Assembly (NCBI RefSeq): GCF_030227115.1
Contig: NZ_JASSUA010000005.1
Location: 62,001 to 126,000, forward strand
DNA: 64,000 bases
Direction of reading: 5' to 3'
DNA from: Marinobacter sp. SS13-12
Lineage (GTDB): Bacteria; Pseudomonadota; Gammaproteobacteria; Pseudomonadales; Oleiphilaceae
Shown piece by piece: positions 36,277 through 45,194 of the stretch (the first letter of the stretch is position 1; each line of letters starts with the position of its first letter). A program made the position numbers and the translations under genes. The notes beneath the pieces are model-generated. The model saw nothing but the letters and a program-made list of their open reading frames with translations, searched no databases and was not told where the DNA came from.

Positions 36277-36591
36277 ATGTCATTACGCACACTGTTGTTG
36301 ACGATCTTTGCCCTCGCCACTGGCCCTGTATTGGCGGATGAGCAGCTCGAACTGGGTAAGAAAGTGTTCCTGGAGCAGGCACAACCATCCTGCACGGTTT
36401 GCCATACGCTGAACGATGCCGGTTCCGCCGGTGAGATCGGCCCCAATCTTGACCAGCTCAAGCCCTCGGCGGAGCAGGTCAGCAACGCGGTGAAGAGTGG
36501 CGTTGGCATCATGCCGGCCTTCGGTGACTCACTGTCAGAGCAGCAGATCAGTGCCGTGGCGAAGTACATTGAATCGGTCACCCGAAAATAG
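36277..36591 (+). CDS. small periplasmic cytochrome c (SorB-like electron acceptor)
   Basis: 104 residues from ATG 36277 (AGGA 8 bp upstream). Signal peptide M-S-L-R-T-L-L-L-T to V-L-A-D; heme site C-T-V-C-H near residue 41; likely distal methionine in V-G-I-M-P-A-F-G. Size and order fit the cytochrome subunit of sulfite dehydrogenases. It probably passes electrons on to the terminal oxidase. Confidence 0.88.
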   Translation: MSLRTLLLTIFALATGPVLADEQLELGKKVFLEQAQPSCTVCHTLNDAGSAGEIGPNLDQLKPSAEQVSNAVKSGVGIMPAFGDSLSEQQISAVAKYIESVTRK

Positions 36592-36660
36592 TCCTCACGC
36601 ATGCCGGATGACTCACCGCTATGGGTCAGGGTTCATTCTGTGCCACTCAGCTGAGAACCC

Positions 36661-36691
36661 TTGACCCTGTATCGGGGTACGGGTGTTAATC
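36661..36691 (+). promoter_or_regulatory. MerR-type promoter of the CcdA-like gene
   Basis: TTGACC (36661-36666), 19-bp spacer containing the imperfect dyad CTGTATC-GG-GGTACGG, then TTAATC (36686-36691). It defines the start of the next gene, because any start codon before about 36698 would lie upstream of transcription. Confidence 0.8.
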
Positions 36692-36724
36692 TGCGGCTTA
36701 ATTCACGGACGACAGAGTAGTTCC

Positions 36725-37375
36725 TTGGAATTTTCAGTTGCTTTGCCTCTGGCCGTCGGCCTCGGGCTACTGGCCTTTATTGAGCCCTGTTCCGTGGGCA
36801 GTCACTTATTGTTCATCCGTTACCTCAAGGGGTTATCACAGCGGATGAAGATTGCTCACACACTGCTTTTTGCCCTGACGCGGGCCTCTTTGATGGCCGT
36901 GCTTGGCGTGATTGCCGTCTTCGTTGGAACCGCCTTCACCGGGCTGCAGCAAGGCCTGTGGGCTGTGCTCGGGAGTCTTTATGTGGTGGTTGGGCTGCTG
37001 TACCTGGGCGGTGGTACATCCTGGTTTATTGCGCTGGTGAACCGTTTTTTGCCACGCATCACCCGCATCCCTGGCGGTCCCGCGTTAGGCGTGGTGTTTG
37101 GCTTGAACGTGCCGGCCTGCGCGGCCCCCTTGCTTGCGGTGCTGCTCGGCGACGCCGCTGCCCGGGGTGCAACGGATGGCGCTGTTATCTTCGGCGCTTC
37201 GACCCTGATGGTGTTTGGACTGGCGTTTTCCGCCCCACTGCTATTCATTGTTTTTACCGCCCGCGGCCGTCGCTGGCTTGAACACCTCACGCGGCTTGTG
37301 GGACGCATGCTACGATGGACCGGTGCCATAATGGTCGTACTGGGCCTCTGGACCTTTTGGCTGGCGCTGGCTTAG
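36725..37375 (+). CDS. CcdA/DsbD-type thiol-transport membrane protein
   Basis: 216 residues from the TTG at 36725; the longer open frame from 36683 would begin inside the promoter, and the same TTG-E-F-S start is conserved in the fragment at 31708. Six hydrophobic segments. Two cysteines stand in the CcdA positions: F-I-E-P-C-S in the first helix and V-P-A-C-A-A-P in the fourth. CcdA proteins move reducing power across the inner membrane. Under a metal-type promoter and ahead of a metal ATPase, it could keep periplasmic metal-binding thiols reduced (inference). Confidence 0.75.
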   Translation: MEFSVALPLAVGLGLLAFIEPCSVGSHLLFIRYLKGLSQRMKIAHTLLFALTRASLMAVLGVIAVFVGTAFTGLQQGLWAVLGSLYVVVGLLYLGGGTSWFIALVNRFLPRITRIPGGPALGVVFGLNVPACAAPLLAVLLGDAAARGATDGAVIFGASTLMVFGLAFSAPLLFIVFTARGRRWLEHLTRLVGRMLRWTGAIMVVLGLWTFWLALA

Positions 37376-37448
37376 GCCTTAAGACCAAGTACATCCTCCC
37401 TGTTTTGACAGCTTTCCCTGTTTAACCTGTTTGATATTCCTCGATCAC

Positions 37449-37480
37449 TTGACTCCGTATCTTGGTACGGGGCCTACCCT
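37449..37480 (+). promoter_or_regulatory. MerR-type promoter of the P-type ATPase gene
   Basis: TTGACT (37449-37454), 19-bp spacer with the dyad CCGTATC-TT-GGTACGG, then CTACCC or TACCCT. The -10 is poor, as usual for tightly activator-dependent promoters. Start codon at 37516. Confidence 0.75.
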
Positions 37481-37515
37481 TGAAACATGACCTCATTTCA
37501 TCAAGGGGATGCATC

Positions 37516-39942
37516 ATGAATACGGCAGTGACAACCGCTGACGACGATACCCGGCCCTGGAGTCTGGAATCAACGGCGGACCCCGACATTCAACGGGTCA
37601 AGGCTCATATCGGTGGACTGCACTGCTCGCTGTGCACGGGCACGATTGAAAGCGCGCTGGGCAAGAAATCCGGCGTGCGTCGGGTTGCGGTGAGTCTGAC
37701 TCACGAGCAGGCGCTGGTGGAGTTCGACTCTCGGGAGAACACCGCCGAGGCTCTGATGGGTACCTTGCAGCAGATCGGCTACACCCTGAGCGACCCGCGC
37801 AAGGTGGAACCGTTCGAACGCCAGGAGCAGGCGCTGGCGATTGAGCGCAATCGGTTTGTCGTCGCCCTGGCCATGAGCCTGGCAGCGGTCGGACTGATCG
37901 TTGATTTTACCTCGGCCTGGACCTTCGGGCTTTCCGCGCTGGTTTACGTCAGCCTGGTTCTGTTCGGCTTTGCGGTGTTACGCGGCCAGGGTAGGTCAGC
38001 CGCGCTCACGGGCACGGCCCTGTTGGCGGCTGGCGGATTGGCCTTCCTTGCGCTACGCACCGCCGGCGTTTTGGGCGGCTATGAGCCGTTGGCCGTCGGT
38101 GCGCTGGCACTGGGTATGGTGTTTGGCGTGGCACGGCAAATGTTGAACATGGCCTTTCAGGCGTTACGCCGTGGCATCCTCAACCAGCACGTACTGGTGG
38201 AAATCGGTGCCTTCGCAGGGCTGACCGGGGGCGCCATCGGCCTGATCGCATCGCCCGAAGGTTATCCCACGGCGGCGTTTTTCGCCGTCTCCGTCATGGT
38301 ACTGACCTATCATCTGTTCTCCGAATGGCTGTCGCTGATCGTCAAGACCCGAAGCTCGCAATCGGTCAAGCGGTTGCTGGACCTGCAGCCGGAGACGGCG
38401 CGCGTCGTCACCGAGGACGGTGAGCGTGACATGCTCGCAGACCAGGTTGAGATTGGTATGCGGGTACGTATTAGGCCTGGAGAACGCGTTCCCCTGGACG
38501 GCGAGGTGGTTGAAGGCGGTTCGGCCGTGGACGAGTCCCTGATCACGGGCGAGCCGCTACCGGTGGAGAAAACCACTGGCGATACCGTCGTGGGCGGCGC
38601 CATCAACGGCTCCGGCACCCTTCTTCTGCAGGTAACGGCCATCGGCAGCGAAAGCTTTCTCCAGCAAGTGATCAGCAGCATTGAGGATGCGCGTGCACTC
38701 AAGCCGGGATTGCTACACCTGGTGGATCGCGTACTGCGGATCTATACGCCGGCCGTGCTGATCATATCGGCCCTCGCCTTTGGCTTCTGGTCGGTCGGTC
38801 CCGTACTGATTGGCGGCGAGCCGGCCCTCGAACGAGCCGTTTTTGCCGCCCTGACCGTGCTGGTCATGGGTTACCCTTGCGCCGTGGGCATCTCAGCACC
38901 CCTATCCATCGTACGTGGCGCAGGAGAAGCCGCGGACAAGGGCGTACTGATGCGCACCGGCGAGGCTTTTCAGGCCCTGCGTAAAGTGAACAAGGTGGTG
39001 TTCGACAAGACCGGCACTCTCACCGAGGGTCGCCCCGCCGTACGCTCTCTGTACAGCGTGGATGGCGACGACAATGCGCTGCTAGCGCTGGCTGCAGCCG
39101 TGGAAGCGGCCTCGGAGCACCCATTGGGGCGGGCCGTGGTTGAAGCCGCACTCGAAAGGAATGTGGATTTCCCCGAGATCGCCGATTTTCAGGCCCAGTC
39201 CGGCCGTGGTGTCACCGCGCACGTGGATGGCACGCAGGTGCTGGTGGGCAGCCCGCGGTTCGCCGAAGCGTCCGGCGTGGAGATGACATCCGTTGCCGAT
39301 GCCGTGGAAGCGGACGAGGCGCAGGGCCATACGGTAATCGTGGTGGCCCGCGACGGCACTTTGTTGGGCACCATCGCACTCGGTGACGCTCTGCGACCCG
39401 ATGCCGCCGACACCATAGCCAGCTTGCAGTCGATGGGCATCCGCACCGCCCTGTTGACGGGCGATAACGAACGCACCGCCCGCCACATCGCGCAACAGGC
39501 CGGTATCGATGAAGTGCATGCCGGCGTGCTGCCCGAACAGAAGGCAGACCAACTGCGAACGATGCAGCAAAGCCAGCGAGTTGCCATGGTCGGCGACGGC
39601 ATCAACGACGCCCCCGCCCTGATGCAGGCGGACGTGGGTATTGCCATGGGTGGCGGCACGGACATCGCCATTGACGCCGCCGACATTATCATCCTAAACA
39701 GCCGGGTGGACGCCGTGGTGACGGCAATACACATCAGCCGCTGGGGTTATCGCAAAATGCTCCAGAACGTCAGCCTGGCATTTCTGTTCAACGGTATCGG
39801 CATTCCGCTGGCCAGCACGGGGCTGATTTACCCGGTCTGGGCGATGGTGGCTATGGCAGCCAGCGTGACAGCCATTTTCATTAATTCACTGTGGCAACGC
39901 CCGGCCCTGTTTTTCGACACGGTCGCGAGTGTGAATAATTGA
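37516..39942 (+). CDS. P1B-type heavy-metal ATPase with a Y-P-C membrane motif
   Basis: 808 residues from ATG 37516 (AAGGGG upstream). N-terminal HMA domain with G-L-H-C-S-L-C near residue 38; helices; actuator motif S-L-I-T-G-E-P-L-P; the metal-site helix reads M-G-Y-P-C-A-V-G, so the usual C-P-C is Y-P-C; phosphorylation site D-K-T-G-T; S-E-H-P-L-G motif; hinge [10 protein letters not shown]. Exports a soft metal ion from the cytosol with ATP. The first ligand cysteine being tyrosine makes the metal uncertain. It has its own MerR-type promoter; a periplasmic HMA protein follows. Confidence 0.9.
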   Translation: MNTAVTTADDDTRPWSLESTADPDIQRVKAHIGGLHCSLCTGTIESALGKKSGVRRVAVSLTHEQALVEFDSRENTAEALMGTLQQIGYTLSDPRKVEPFERQEQALAIERNRFVVALAMSLAAVGLIVDFTSAWTFGLSALVYVSLVLFGFAVLRGQGRSAALTGTALLAAGGLAFLALRTAGVLGGYEPLAVGALALGMVFGVARQMLNMAFQALRRGILNQHVLVEIGAFAGLTGGAIGLIASPEGYPTAAFFAVSVMVLTYHLFSEWLSLIVKTRSSQSVKRLLDLQPETARVVTEDGERDMLADQVEIGMRVRIRPGERVPLDGEVVEGGSAVDESLITGEPLPVEKTTGDTVVGGAINGSGTLLLQVTAIGSESFLQQVISSIEDARALKPGLLHLVDRVLRIYTPAVLIISALAFGFWSVGPVLIGGEPALERAVFAALTVLVMGYPCAVGISAPLSIVRGAGEAADKGVLMRTGEAFQALRKVNKVVFDKTGTLTEGRPAVRSLYSVDGDDNALLALAAAVEAASEHPLGRAVVEAALERNVDFPEIADFQAQSGRGVTAHVDGTQVLVGSPRFAEASGVEMTSVADAVEADEAQGHTVIVVARDGTLLGTIALGDALRPDAADTIASLQSMGIRTALLTGDNERTARHIAQQAGIDEVHAGVLPEQKADQLRTMQQSQRVAMVGDGINDAPALMQADVGIAMGGGTDIAIDAADIIILNSRVDAVVTAIHISRWGYRKMLQNVSLAFLFNGIGIPLASTGLIYPVWAMVAMAASVTAIFINSLWQRPALFFDTVASVNN

Positions 39943-39983
39943 CCAACTCGTTTGTAAGCTGCCCCCTGAAAAGAGGATTCGTC

Positions 39984-40301
39984 ATGTTTAAAAAAGGGTT
40001 CCTGATGTTAGCGGCGTTGGCATTCAGCGTTGCCGCGCTGGCCGCCGACAAACACTACGTATTGGGCGTGGACGGCCTGGCCTGTCCCTTCTGTGCCTAT
40101 GGCATTGAGAAACGTCTGAATAAAGTGGATGGCGTCACCGGCGTGGAGGTGGACGTCGGAAAAAGTACGGTGCGTGTCACCCTTCAGGAAGGCAGGACTT
40201 TCTCTGAGGAGCGGGCACGTCAGGCTGTCGAGGAGGCCGGCTTCACGCTGCGCTCCTACTCAGAGGCCGAAGGTGAAACGGGAGGCAGCGATGCGAAATA
40301 A
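39984..40301 (+). CDS. periplasmic HMA (MerP-like) metal-binding protein
   Basis: 105 residues from ATG 39984 (AGAGGA upstream). Signal peptide M-F-K-K-G-F-L-M-L to A-L-A-A-D; HMA fold with site G-L-A-C-P-F-C-A-Y-G, then R-L-N-K-V-D-G-V. Unlike merP (C-S-A-C) the site is C-P-F-C. It follows the ATPase and overlaps the next gene by 11 bp. Probably binds the ion the ATPase exports. Confidence 0.85.
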   Translation: MFKKGFLMLAALAFSVAALAADKHYVLGVDGLACPFCAYGIEKRLNKVDGVTGVEVDVGKSTVRVTLQEGRTFSEERARQAVEEAGFTLRSYSEAEGETGGSDAK

Positions 40302-40710
40302 CAACCAGTCAATCGGCTTGCCCCTGCTGGTCGGTGCCCTGGTACTGACCGGTGTGCCTTCGGCACAAGCCGCACCCAACACCTTTAACACGGCTCTGCC
40401 CGTGCCCCAGGGTGAAACCATCTGGCGGGAGCAACTGGTCTCGCGGGAGCGTTCCGACGGTGGCCCCTTGGATCGTGAGGTCTCGGTCCAGGCTCCGGGC
40501 AGCGTACTCGGTTATGGCATTACCTCGAAGCTCGCGGTGTTCGGCGTTGTCCCTTACTTTTTCAACAAGGAACTGGACGTCACCACGCCCATGGGCCGGA
40601 TTGAGCGCGATACCGGCGGCATCGGCGACGTCTCGCTGTTCGGGCGTTACAGGAGTTTGAAGTCCAACGGAACGAAAACGTACGGTAAGGACGCTCTCAT
40701 AGCGGTGTAG
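40291..40710 (+). pseudogene. N-terminal part of a beta-barrel transporter (phenol meta-pathway type)
   Basis: 139 codons. Signal peptide M-R-N-N-N-Q-S-I-G to A-Q-A-A, then G-Y-G-I-T-S-K-L-A-V-F-G-V-V-P-Y and G-G-I-G-D-V-S-L-F-G-R-Y, the pattern of the outer-membrane family found near metal and phenol operons, normally about 250-300 residues. It stops shortly after the G-R-Y motif with an unrelated tail, so the gene lost its second half, probably by the recombination that brought in the fluoride cassette. Confidence 0.6.
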
Positions 40711-40813
40711 GAATGGCCGCCGAGACTGTCAATGTATTCGGTGAGTATTACTCTGGGTGACAATGGCCAGCGATCTTGTTCGAGATGACTACCTCCGATA
40801 AGATAACGCATAT

Positions 40814-40900
40814 CAGGAGATGGCATGCCTCCTTAAACCGCCACTGCACGTTCGCAGTGGCTGATGATGCCTACGCAGGGTCCCGGTTCGGGCGCGTAGG
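40814..40900 (+). ncRNA. fluoride riboswitch (crcB motif) with switching hairpin
   Basis: Aptamer 40814-40876: opens AGGAGATGGCATGCCTCC, then AAACCGCC, a hairpin (CACTGC/GCAGTG), and GCTGATGATGCCTACGC, the conserved blocks of the fluoride motif. The last block CCTACGC (40870-40876) can instead pair with GCGTAGG (40894-40900), a likely expression switch. The crcB start codon is 63 bp further on. Fluoride binding should turn on crcB. Confidence 0.92.
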
Positions 40901-40963
40901 TTATTGCCGTTTCGCCTGTCCGGGTATTGTTTCATGTAATGCTTCAGGACAGGATCTTTACTG

Positions 40964-41344
40964 ATGTACTCTATTCTCGCAATCTGCGCTGGTGCCTCGG
41001 GCGGGGCCTTATCCCGCTGGCTACTCGGCCTGCAACTCAACGCCCTGTTTCCCACCATCCCTCCCGGCACGCTGGCCGCAAATCTGTTAGGCGGTCTCTT
41101 TATCGGCGTGGCTTTGAGCTTTTTCAGTGCACAGGGCTCGGTGGCACCGGAGTGGCGACTGTTCATTATCACCGGGTTTCTTGGTGGGTTTACCACCTTT
41201 TCAACGTTTTCCGCTGAAATTATTACCTTGTTACAACAGGGGCGGTTTGCCTGGGCAGCCGGCGCGGTGTCCATTCATGTGCTGGGGTCATTACTCATGA
41301 CGATTCTGGGTATGTTTACGTTCGGTTGGATTCGTAGTCTGTAA
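40964..41344 (+). CDS. crcB: fluoride ion channel CrcB/Fluc
   Basis: 126 residues, four membrane helices, the usual Fluc length. Signature positions: G-A-L-S-R-W near residue 15, T-L-A-A-N-L-L-G-G near 38 (the N lines the pore), and the sodium-site/phenylalanine-track block [12 protein letters not shown] near 73. A dual-topology dimer that lets cytoplasmic fluoride leave. Controlled by the riboswitch just upstream. Confidence 0.95.
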   Translation: MYSILAICAGASGGALSRWLLGLQLNALFPTIPPGTLAANLLGGLFIGVALSFFSAQGSVAPEWRLFIITGFLGGFTTFSTFSAEIITLLQQGRFAWAAGAVSIHVLGSLLMTILGMFTFGWIRSL

Positions 41345-41418
41345 TAGTCTCTGTCGGACGGCGGTTCCTTATTCAAGCAGAAAAGTTCATAGACATTTCC
41401 TTTTTTAGGAGAACTAGG

Positions 41419-41739
41419 ATGAAAGGTTATCAACTGACGTTCTTTACCCAGCAAAACCGCCATCACCGTGGCAAGCACGTTTGTGATTGGCTGATCGACT
41501 CTGCCCGGGAGCTGGGTGTGCGCGGCGGGACCGTGCTCGCCGCAACTGAGGGTTTTGGTCATAACGGCAAAATGCACTCCAGCCATTTTTTTGAGCTTGC
41601 CGATCAGCCAGAAGAAATCACGATGGTAGTGACTGAGGACGAGGCAGAGCGGCTGCTCAAACGTTTGCTCGCGGACCAGTTGCACATCTTCTATGTGAAG
41701 ATTCCGGTCGAATTCGGCACCCTTGGAGAGTCGGACTGA
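41419..41739 (+). CDS. DUF190 protein (PII-like fold), fluoride cassette
   Basis: 106 residues with no membrane segment or signal. M-K-G-Y-Q-L-T-F-F-T-Q-Q and H-H-R-G-K-H-V-C-D-W-L, then G-V-R-G-G-T-V and G-F-G-H-N-G-K-M-H-S, typical of DUF190 proteins, which have a PII-like ferredoxin fold and often stand next to crcB. Role unknown; perhaps a cytoplasmic sensor. Good Shine-Dalgarno AGGAG 9 bp before the start. The MFS gene begins right after the stop. Confidence 0.85.
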   Translation: MKGYQLTFFTQQNRHHRGKHVCDWLIDSARELGVRGGTVLAATEGFGHNGKMHSSHFFELADQPEEITMVVTEDEAERLLKRLLADQLHIFYVKIPVEFGTLGESD

Positions 41740-42999
41740 ATGACTAACGACATCAACGAGGCCGGTGCAGCTGAAAAAGCCACCAGGCCGAAAGGCTGGC
41801 TGAATCGAACTGTCGTCGGTGCCGGGATCACCAGCGCACTGGGCGACTTCTGCTACGAGACGACGACCGTCTTGTTGCCCGGCTTTCTTGCCGTACTGGG
41901 CCTGCCGGCCAGCGTGCTCGGCATCATCGAAGGTATTGCCGATGCAGTGGCCAGTCTCACCAAGATGGTGTCGGGTTATGTAGCGGACAAGCTGGGCCAT
42001 CGTAAGTTACTGGTCCTCGTGGGGTATGGACTGACGCCGCTAGGACAGGTCATGATTGCTTTGGCAGTTGGATGGCCGTTGATCCTGCTTGGCCGCGTCG
42101 TATCCTGGTTCGGCAAGGGGCTGCGCGGGCCGTTGCGAGATGCGATTGTGATTCAGGCGGTGACACCGAAAACCAAGGGCCGGGCCTTTGGGTTCCACCG
42201 GGCAGCCGACACCATTGGTGCGGTCCTTGGGCCGCTATTGGGTGTTGTGCTACTGGAATGGGCGCAGGGGTGGCATTGGGATGGTCCAGACGGCCCGTTC
42301 CGGTTGGTGCTGTGGTTGTCGGTAATTCCGGGCATCCTGGCCGTGCTGGCCTTCCTGACGCTGGTTCAAGACCCGCAGCATTCGCCGAACCCTGGGCTGA
42401 GATTCTTCCACTCGTTGCGCAATCTGCCAGCGCGCTTCAAACGCTACCTCGGCGCGGTCGGTCTGTTCGGTATCGGCGATTTCTCGCACACGCTACTGAT
42501 CCTGGCCGCGACCACACTGCTCACGCCCTCAATGGGCGTGGTGAAGGCCGCCCAGGTCGGCGGTCTCCTGTATGTCTGGCGCAATGTAGTGCAGGTCGCG
42601 ATGTCCTACCCGGTCGGCGCTATGGCGGATCGCCTCGGCCATCTCCCCATGCTGGTCGGCGGGTATGTTCTGGGAACGCTCACGGCCGTTTTGACAGCAC
42701 TGGCCTTCTGGCTTTCGGTAGACAGCGTGCCGCTGCTCGCCGTCATCTTCTTCGTCGCTGGCTTGTACGTCACTGTCGAGGAAGCGTTGGAGTCCACGGT
42801 GACAGCCGAAATGGTGCAGGCCGACACCCTGATGATCAGCTATGGTGCGCTGGGGACGGTCAACGGGACGGCCAAGTTCGTCTCCAGCGCCACGGTCGGT
42901 TTGGTGTGGACCGCAGTCTCGCCGACTCTCGGCTTTGGCTTGGCGGCCCTGCTGATGGCGGCCGGGACATTGGCTATGCTCCGCGTCCGTAATGCGTAG
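41740..42999 (+). CDS. major facilitator superfamily transporter
   Basis: 419 residues, twelve predicted helices. MFS loop 2-3 signature G-Y-V-A-D-K-L-G-H-R-K near residue 80, a second in M-A-D-R-L-G-H between helices 8 and 9, and R-G-P-L-R-D-A-I. The start directly abuts the DUF190 stop, so it belongs to the fluoride-controlled operon. Substrate not evident; it may be an H+-coupled exporter. Confidence 0.85.
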   Translation: MTNDINEAGAAEKATRPKGWLNRTVVGAGITSALGDFCYETTTVLLPGFLAVLGLPASVLGIIEGIADAVASLTKMVSGYVADKLGHRKLLVLVGYGLTPLGQVMIALAVGWPLILLGRVVSWFGKGLRGPLRDAIVIQAVTPKTKGRAFGFHRAADTIGAVLGPLLGVVLLEWAQGWHWDGPDGPFRLVLWLSVIPGILAVLAFLTLVQDPQHSPNPGLRFFHSLRNLPARFKRYLGAVGLFGIGDFSHTLLILAATTLLTPSMGVVKAAQVGGLLYVWRNVVQVAMSYPVGAMADRLGHLPMLVGGYVLGTLTAVLTALAFWLSVDSVPLLAVIFFVAGLYVTVEEALESTVTAEMVQADTLMISYGALGTVNGTAKFVSSATVGLVWTAVSPTLGFGLAALLMAAGTLAMLRVRNA

Positions 43000-43017
43000 C
43001 GTACAGAGACACTTACT

Positions 43018-43368
43018 ATGACAATAAAACTGGTTTCGAACGCCAAGCAATGGGCACGAACCATCAAGCGTGACGTACACGCGGTCTGGCTTTCCGCTCG
43101 TGATCCCTGCACCCCGTGGTTCGCAAAGGCGCTTGCGGTGGTTGTCGCGGCCTATGCTGTCTCGCCCATCGACTTGATCCCCGACTTCATTCCCGTGCTC
43201 GGCTACGTGGATGACATCATCATCGTGCCGCTCGGAATCATGCTGGTCGTGAGGCTTATCCCGCCAGAGGTAATAAGCGAGCACCGAGAAACCGCCGCCA
43301 AAGCCACCGAGCGTCCGGTAAGCCGGGGGTATTTATCACCCTATGGATCGTCTGTGCAGCCCTTCTAA
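43018..43368 (+). CDS. YkvA (DUF1232) membrane protein, C-terminus probably frameshifted
   Basis: 116 residues as it reads now. V-S-P-I-D-L-I-P-D-F and G-Y-V-D-D-I-I-I-V-P-L-G define DUF1232. After S-R-G at a run of five G near 43325 the frame ends as Y-L-S-P-Y-G-S-S-V-Q-P-F. The next frame encodes V-F-I-T-L-W-I-V-C-A-A-L-L-S-A-I-Y-L and a stop, the membrane helix seen in the related gene at 25691. So a slip in the G run has removed the last helix. Last gene of the fluoride operon, 18 bp after the MFS gene. Confidence 0.75.
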   Translation: MTIKLVSNAKQWARTIKRDVHAVWLSARDPCTPWFAKALAVVVAAYAVSPIDLIPDFIPVLGYVDDIIIVPLGIMLVVRLIPPEVISEHRETAAKATERPVSRGYLSPYGSSVQPF

Positions 43369-43702
43369 GCGCCATCTACTTGTGATTAATTATAAACACC
43401 GGGAGGGCGAGTTGTACTTGGCGGATGACGCTGGCCACTGCCCAATTCTGGGGGCCGCGCACGCTCTCCAAGAATTTACCCCGGAGAACATCATCCAGGC
43501 CAGCACATACAATGGTGACCGCATAATTGTTGCTCACCTTCGTCCTCCGTTACCCAGCATTGAAGTGTGAGCCATGATAAATTATCCGAGTGTCATACAT
43601 GACGCTATTGCGCATCTCATTTGAGATACGGTCAAGCTGTGGCCATTAGAAAATGGGTATCCGGATTAATTGGTTGACGATCCCTGTAGGCCCACCGATA
43701 TC
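43369..43702. other. gap between YkvA gene and ISL3 remnant
   Basis: A 75-codon frame (43343-43570) has no ribosome site and begins inside the displaced end of the YkvA gene; I do not call it. GGGTATCCGGATTAATTGG at about 43654 looks like the outer end of an ISL3-type insertion sequence. Nothing else seen. Confidence 0.35.
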
Positions 43703-44477
43703 TTAATTTTCCCAGAAGGTTGATAGATCGACACCGAAGTTCTTCTCGGGCTCGGGTAGACCCATGCCGTAGGTCATGGTGGCCTTGCCCAGGAAGGGGG
43801 ATTCCTTGGTCTGCGGCACCTTCTTCTTGTGCTTGGTGGTGTAGAGCATCCGGGCCCGCATCACCTCGAATGAGTAGCCCCGGCCATCGCGGTTCTTGTC
43901 CTTGGCCAGCCGGTTGATCGACTCCGTGAAGGCATTGGTGACTGGGATGTCGTCAATCCAGGCAGCCAGCGCCTGCTCAGCATCTCGCCGGCTGGCACAG
44001 TCCCAGATGTGGTAGAACCGCTCCTTGTGCTCGTAGGCTGCCAGGAGCTGGGGGAAGGCCCCCATTCAGGTTTCCATGATGAGACGTTCGCGGTCGGAGA
44101 CGTCGTGAGCCCGCTTCAGCAAGGTCTTCCGGTCACCCTTGAGGGTTCGGCGTTGGTTGGCCTTCAGCTCCTTCCTGAGCCCCTTGCGGACCTTCTCCAG
44201 GGCTTCGTTGGCCATACGCACAACATGGAACTTATCGACCACGATGCGGGCCTGTGGCAGCGCCGCCTGGACGGCACGGCGATATGGCTTCCACATGTCC
44301 ATGCTGACGATCTCGATCTTGTCGCGCTCGGTCATGCTCATGAGCCGCTTCGTCACTGCCTCCTGCTGACGACCGGGCAGCAGGTCTAACAAGGTACGCT
44401 CCTCCAGGTTGGTCAGGATGCAGAGGTAGCGGCGGTTCAGGTACAGCTCGTCGATACCTAGGTAGCGGGGTGTCTCG
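43703..44477 (-). pseudogene. ISL3-family transposase, 5'-truncated and with an internal stop
   Basis: The remaining frame starts at F-E-T-P-R-Y-L-G-I-D-E and contains D-K-F-H-V-V-R-M-A-N, then I-P-V-T-N-A-F-T-E-S-I-N-R-L and R-G-Y-S-F-E-V-M-R-A-R, all ISL3 DDE transposase blocks. The N-terminal zinc-finger and helix-turn-helix part is missing, replaced by the merT remnant. A TGA at 44066 interrupts L-I-M-E-T / M-G-A-F-P-Q-L-L without a frame change, so it is a nonsense mutation, probably from a tryptophan codon. Not functional. Confidence 0.85.
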
Positions 44478-44656
44478 AAGCGGTGCGCACTTGCGGTACC
44501 TCGCAGACTTCGCCAGGTTGCCGATCCAGGCACCGGAACCCCCCAGGGCGATCAGGGCCAAGGTGCCCAGACAACAGGCCGACGCGAGCAGGCTGCAACC
44601 CCGCCTGCGATTAACGACTCGCGACCGGATTGTGACTCGGAATTCAACTCTGATAT
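44478..44656 (-). pseudogene. merT: decayed merT copy
   Basis: Nearly the same sequence as the intact merT at 30502-30864, with three lesions: the start codon ATG became ATA (44656), one base is lost after G-G-V-A-A, and an internal deletion joins W-I-G-N-L to the V-P-Q-V-R-T-A coding segment. It then breaks into the ISL3 remnant. It faces a true MerR gene across a mer operator, so it is the relic of a complete mer module. Confidence 0.88.
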
Positions 44657-44693
44657 TGCAATTACACCTTCTACGGCCTTGTTCGATAGGTTA

Positions 44694-44724
44694 AGCTTGA
44701 AGCCGTAGTCAACTACGGAGTCAA
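44694..44724 (-). promoter_or_regulatory. mer operator/promoter of the decayed module
   Basis: TTGACT (44719-44724 on the minus strand), perfect dyad CCGTAG-TCAA-CTACGG (44703-44718), but the -10 place reads CAAGCT, a poor hexamer. The operator is intact while the structural promoter has decayed, in line with the dead merT. Confidence 0.8.
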
Positions 44725-44729
44725 GGCAA

Positions 44730-45194
44730 ATGCCGGATGAAATGAACTCATTGACCATCGGGGGGCTGGCTAAGGCGGCGAACGTCTCAGTTGAGACCAT
44801 CCGCTACTACCAGCGACGTGGGTTAATACCTGAGCCCCAGCGTCCTCTCGGGGGTATTCGACGCTACGGTCCCAGCGATATCGGCAGGTTGAGCTTTGTG
44901 AAAACATCGCAGCAGTTAGGCTTCAATCTCGATGAGGTCAGCGACCTGCTCCGACTCGAAGACGGCACCCACTGCCAGGAAGCCAGCACTCTCGCGGAGC
45001 GCAAGTTGCACGACGTACGTGGGAAGATCGAAAAGCTACAGCAAATTGAGGCTTTACTGAGCGCCATGGTTGATCGGTGCTGCGCCCAAGAGGGCAATAT
45101 CTCGTGCCCCTTAATTGCGTCATTACATGAAGGGGTTGGGCGAAAATTTTGTACCTACCCTAGCCAGAGTGGGCCCCCTGCCAAACCTCAGTGA
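44730..45194 (+). CDS. merR: mercury-responsive regulator MerR
   Basis: 154 residues. Winged helix [17 protein letters not shown], then [10 protein letters not shown] near residue 84, and the metal loop [17 protein letters not shown]. Cysteines at all three Hg(II)-ligand places of Tn501 MerR are present, unlike in the MerR-HMA protein at 31029. The last 20 residues differ from the family and run into the MFS remnant. It may now control the intact merT promoter in trans, since that operator has the same CCGTAG arms. Confidence 0.92.
   Translation: MPDEMNSLTIGGLAKAANVSVETIRYYQRRGLIPEPQRPLGGIRRYGPSDIGRLSFVKTSQQLGFNLDEVSDLLRLEDGTHCQEASTLAERKLHDVRGKIEKLQQIEALLSAMVDRCCAQEGNISCPLIASLHEGVGRKFCTYPSQSGPPAKPQ

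Noticed and set aside
42072..42992. 306-codon frame overlapping the MFS gene in another frame
   Set aside because: Arg/Gly/Pro-rich product typical of a shifted frame; the MFS frame has clear helices and motifs.
43343..43570. 75-codon frame after the YkvA gene
   Set aside because: Its first part is the out-of-frame remainder of the YkvA membrane helix; no independent start signal.
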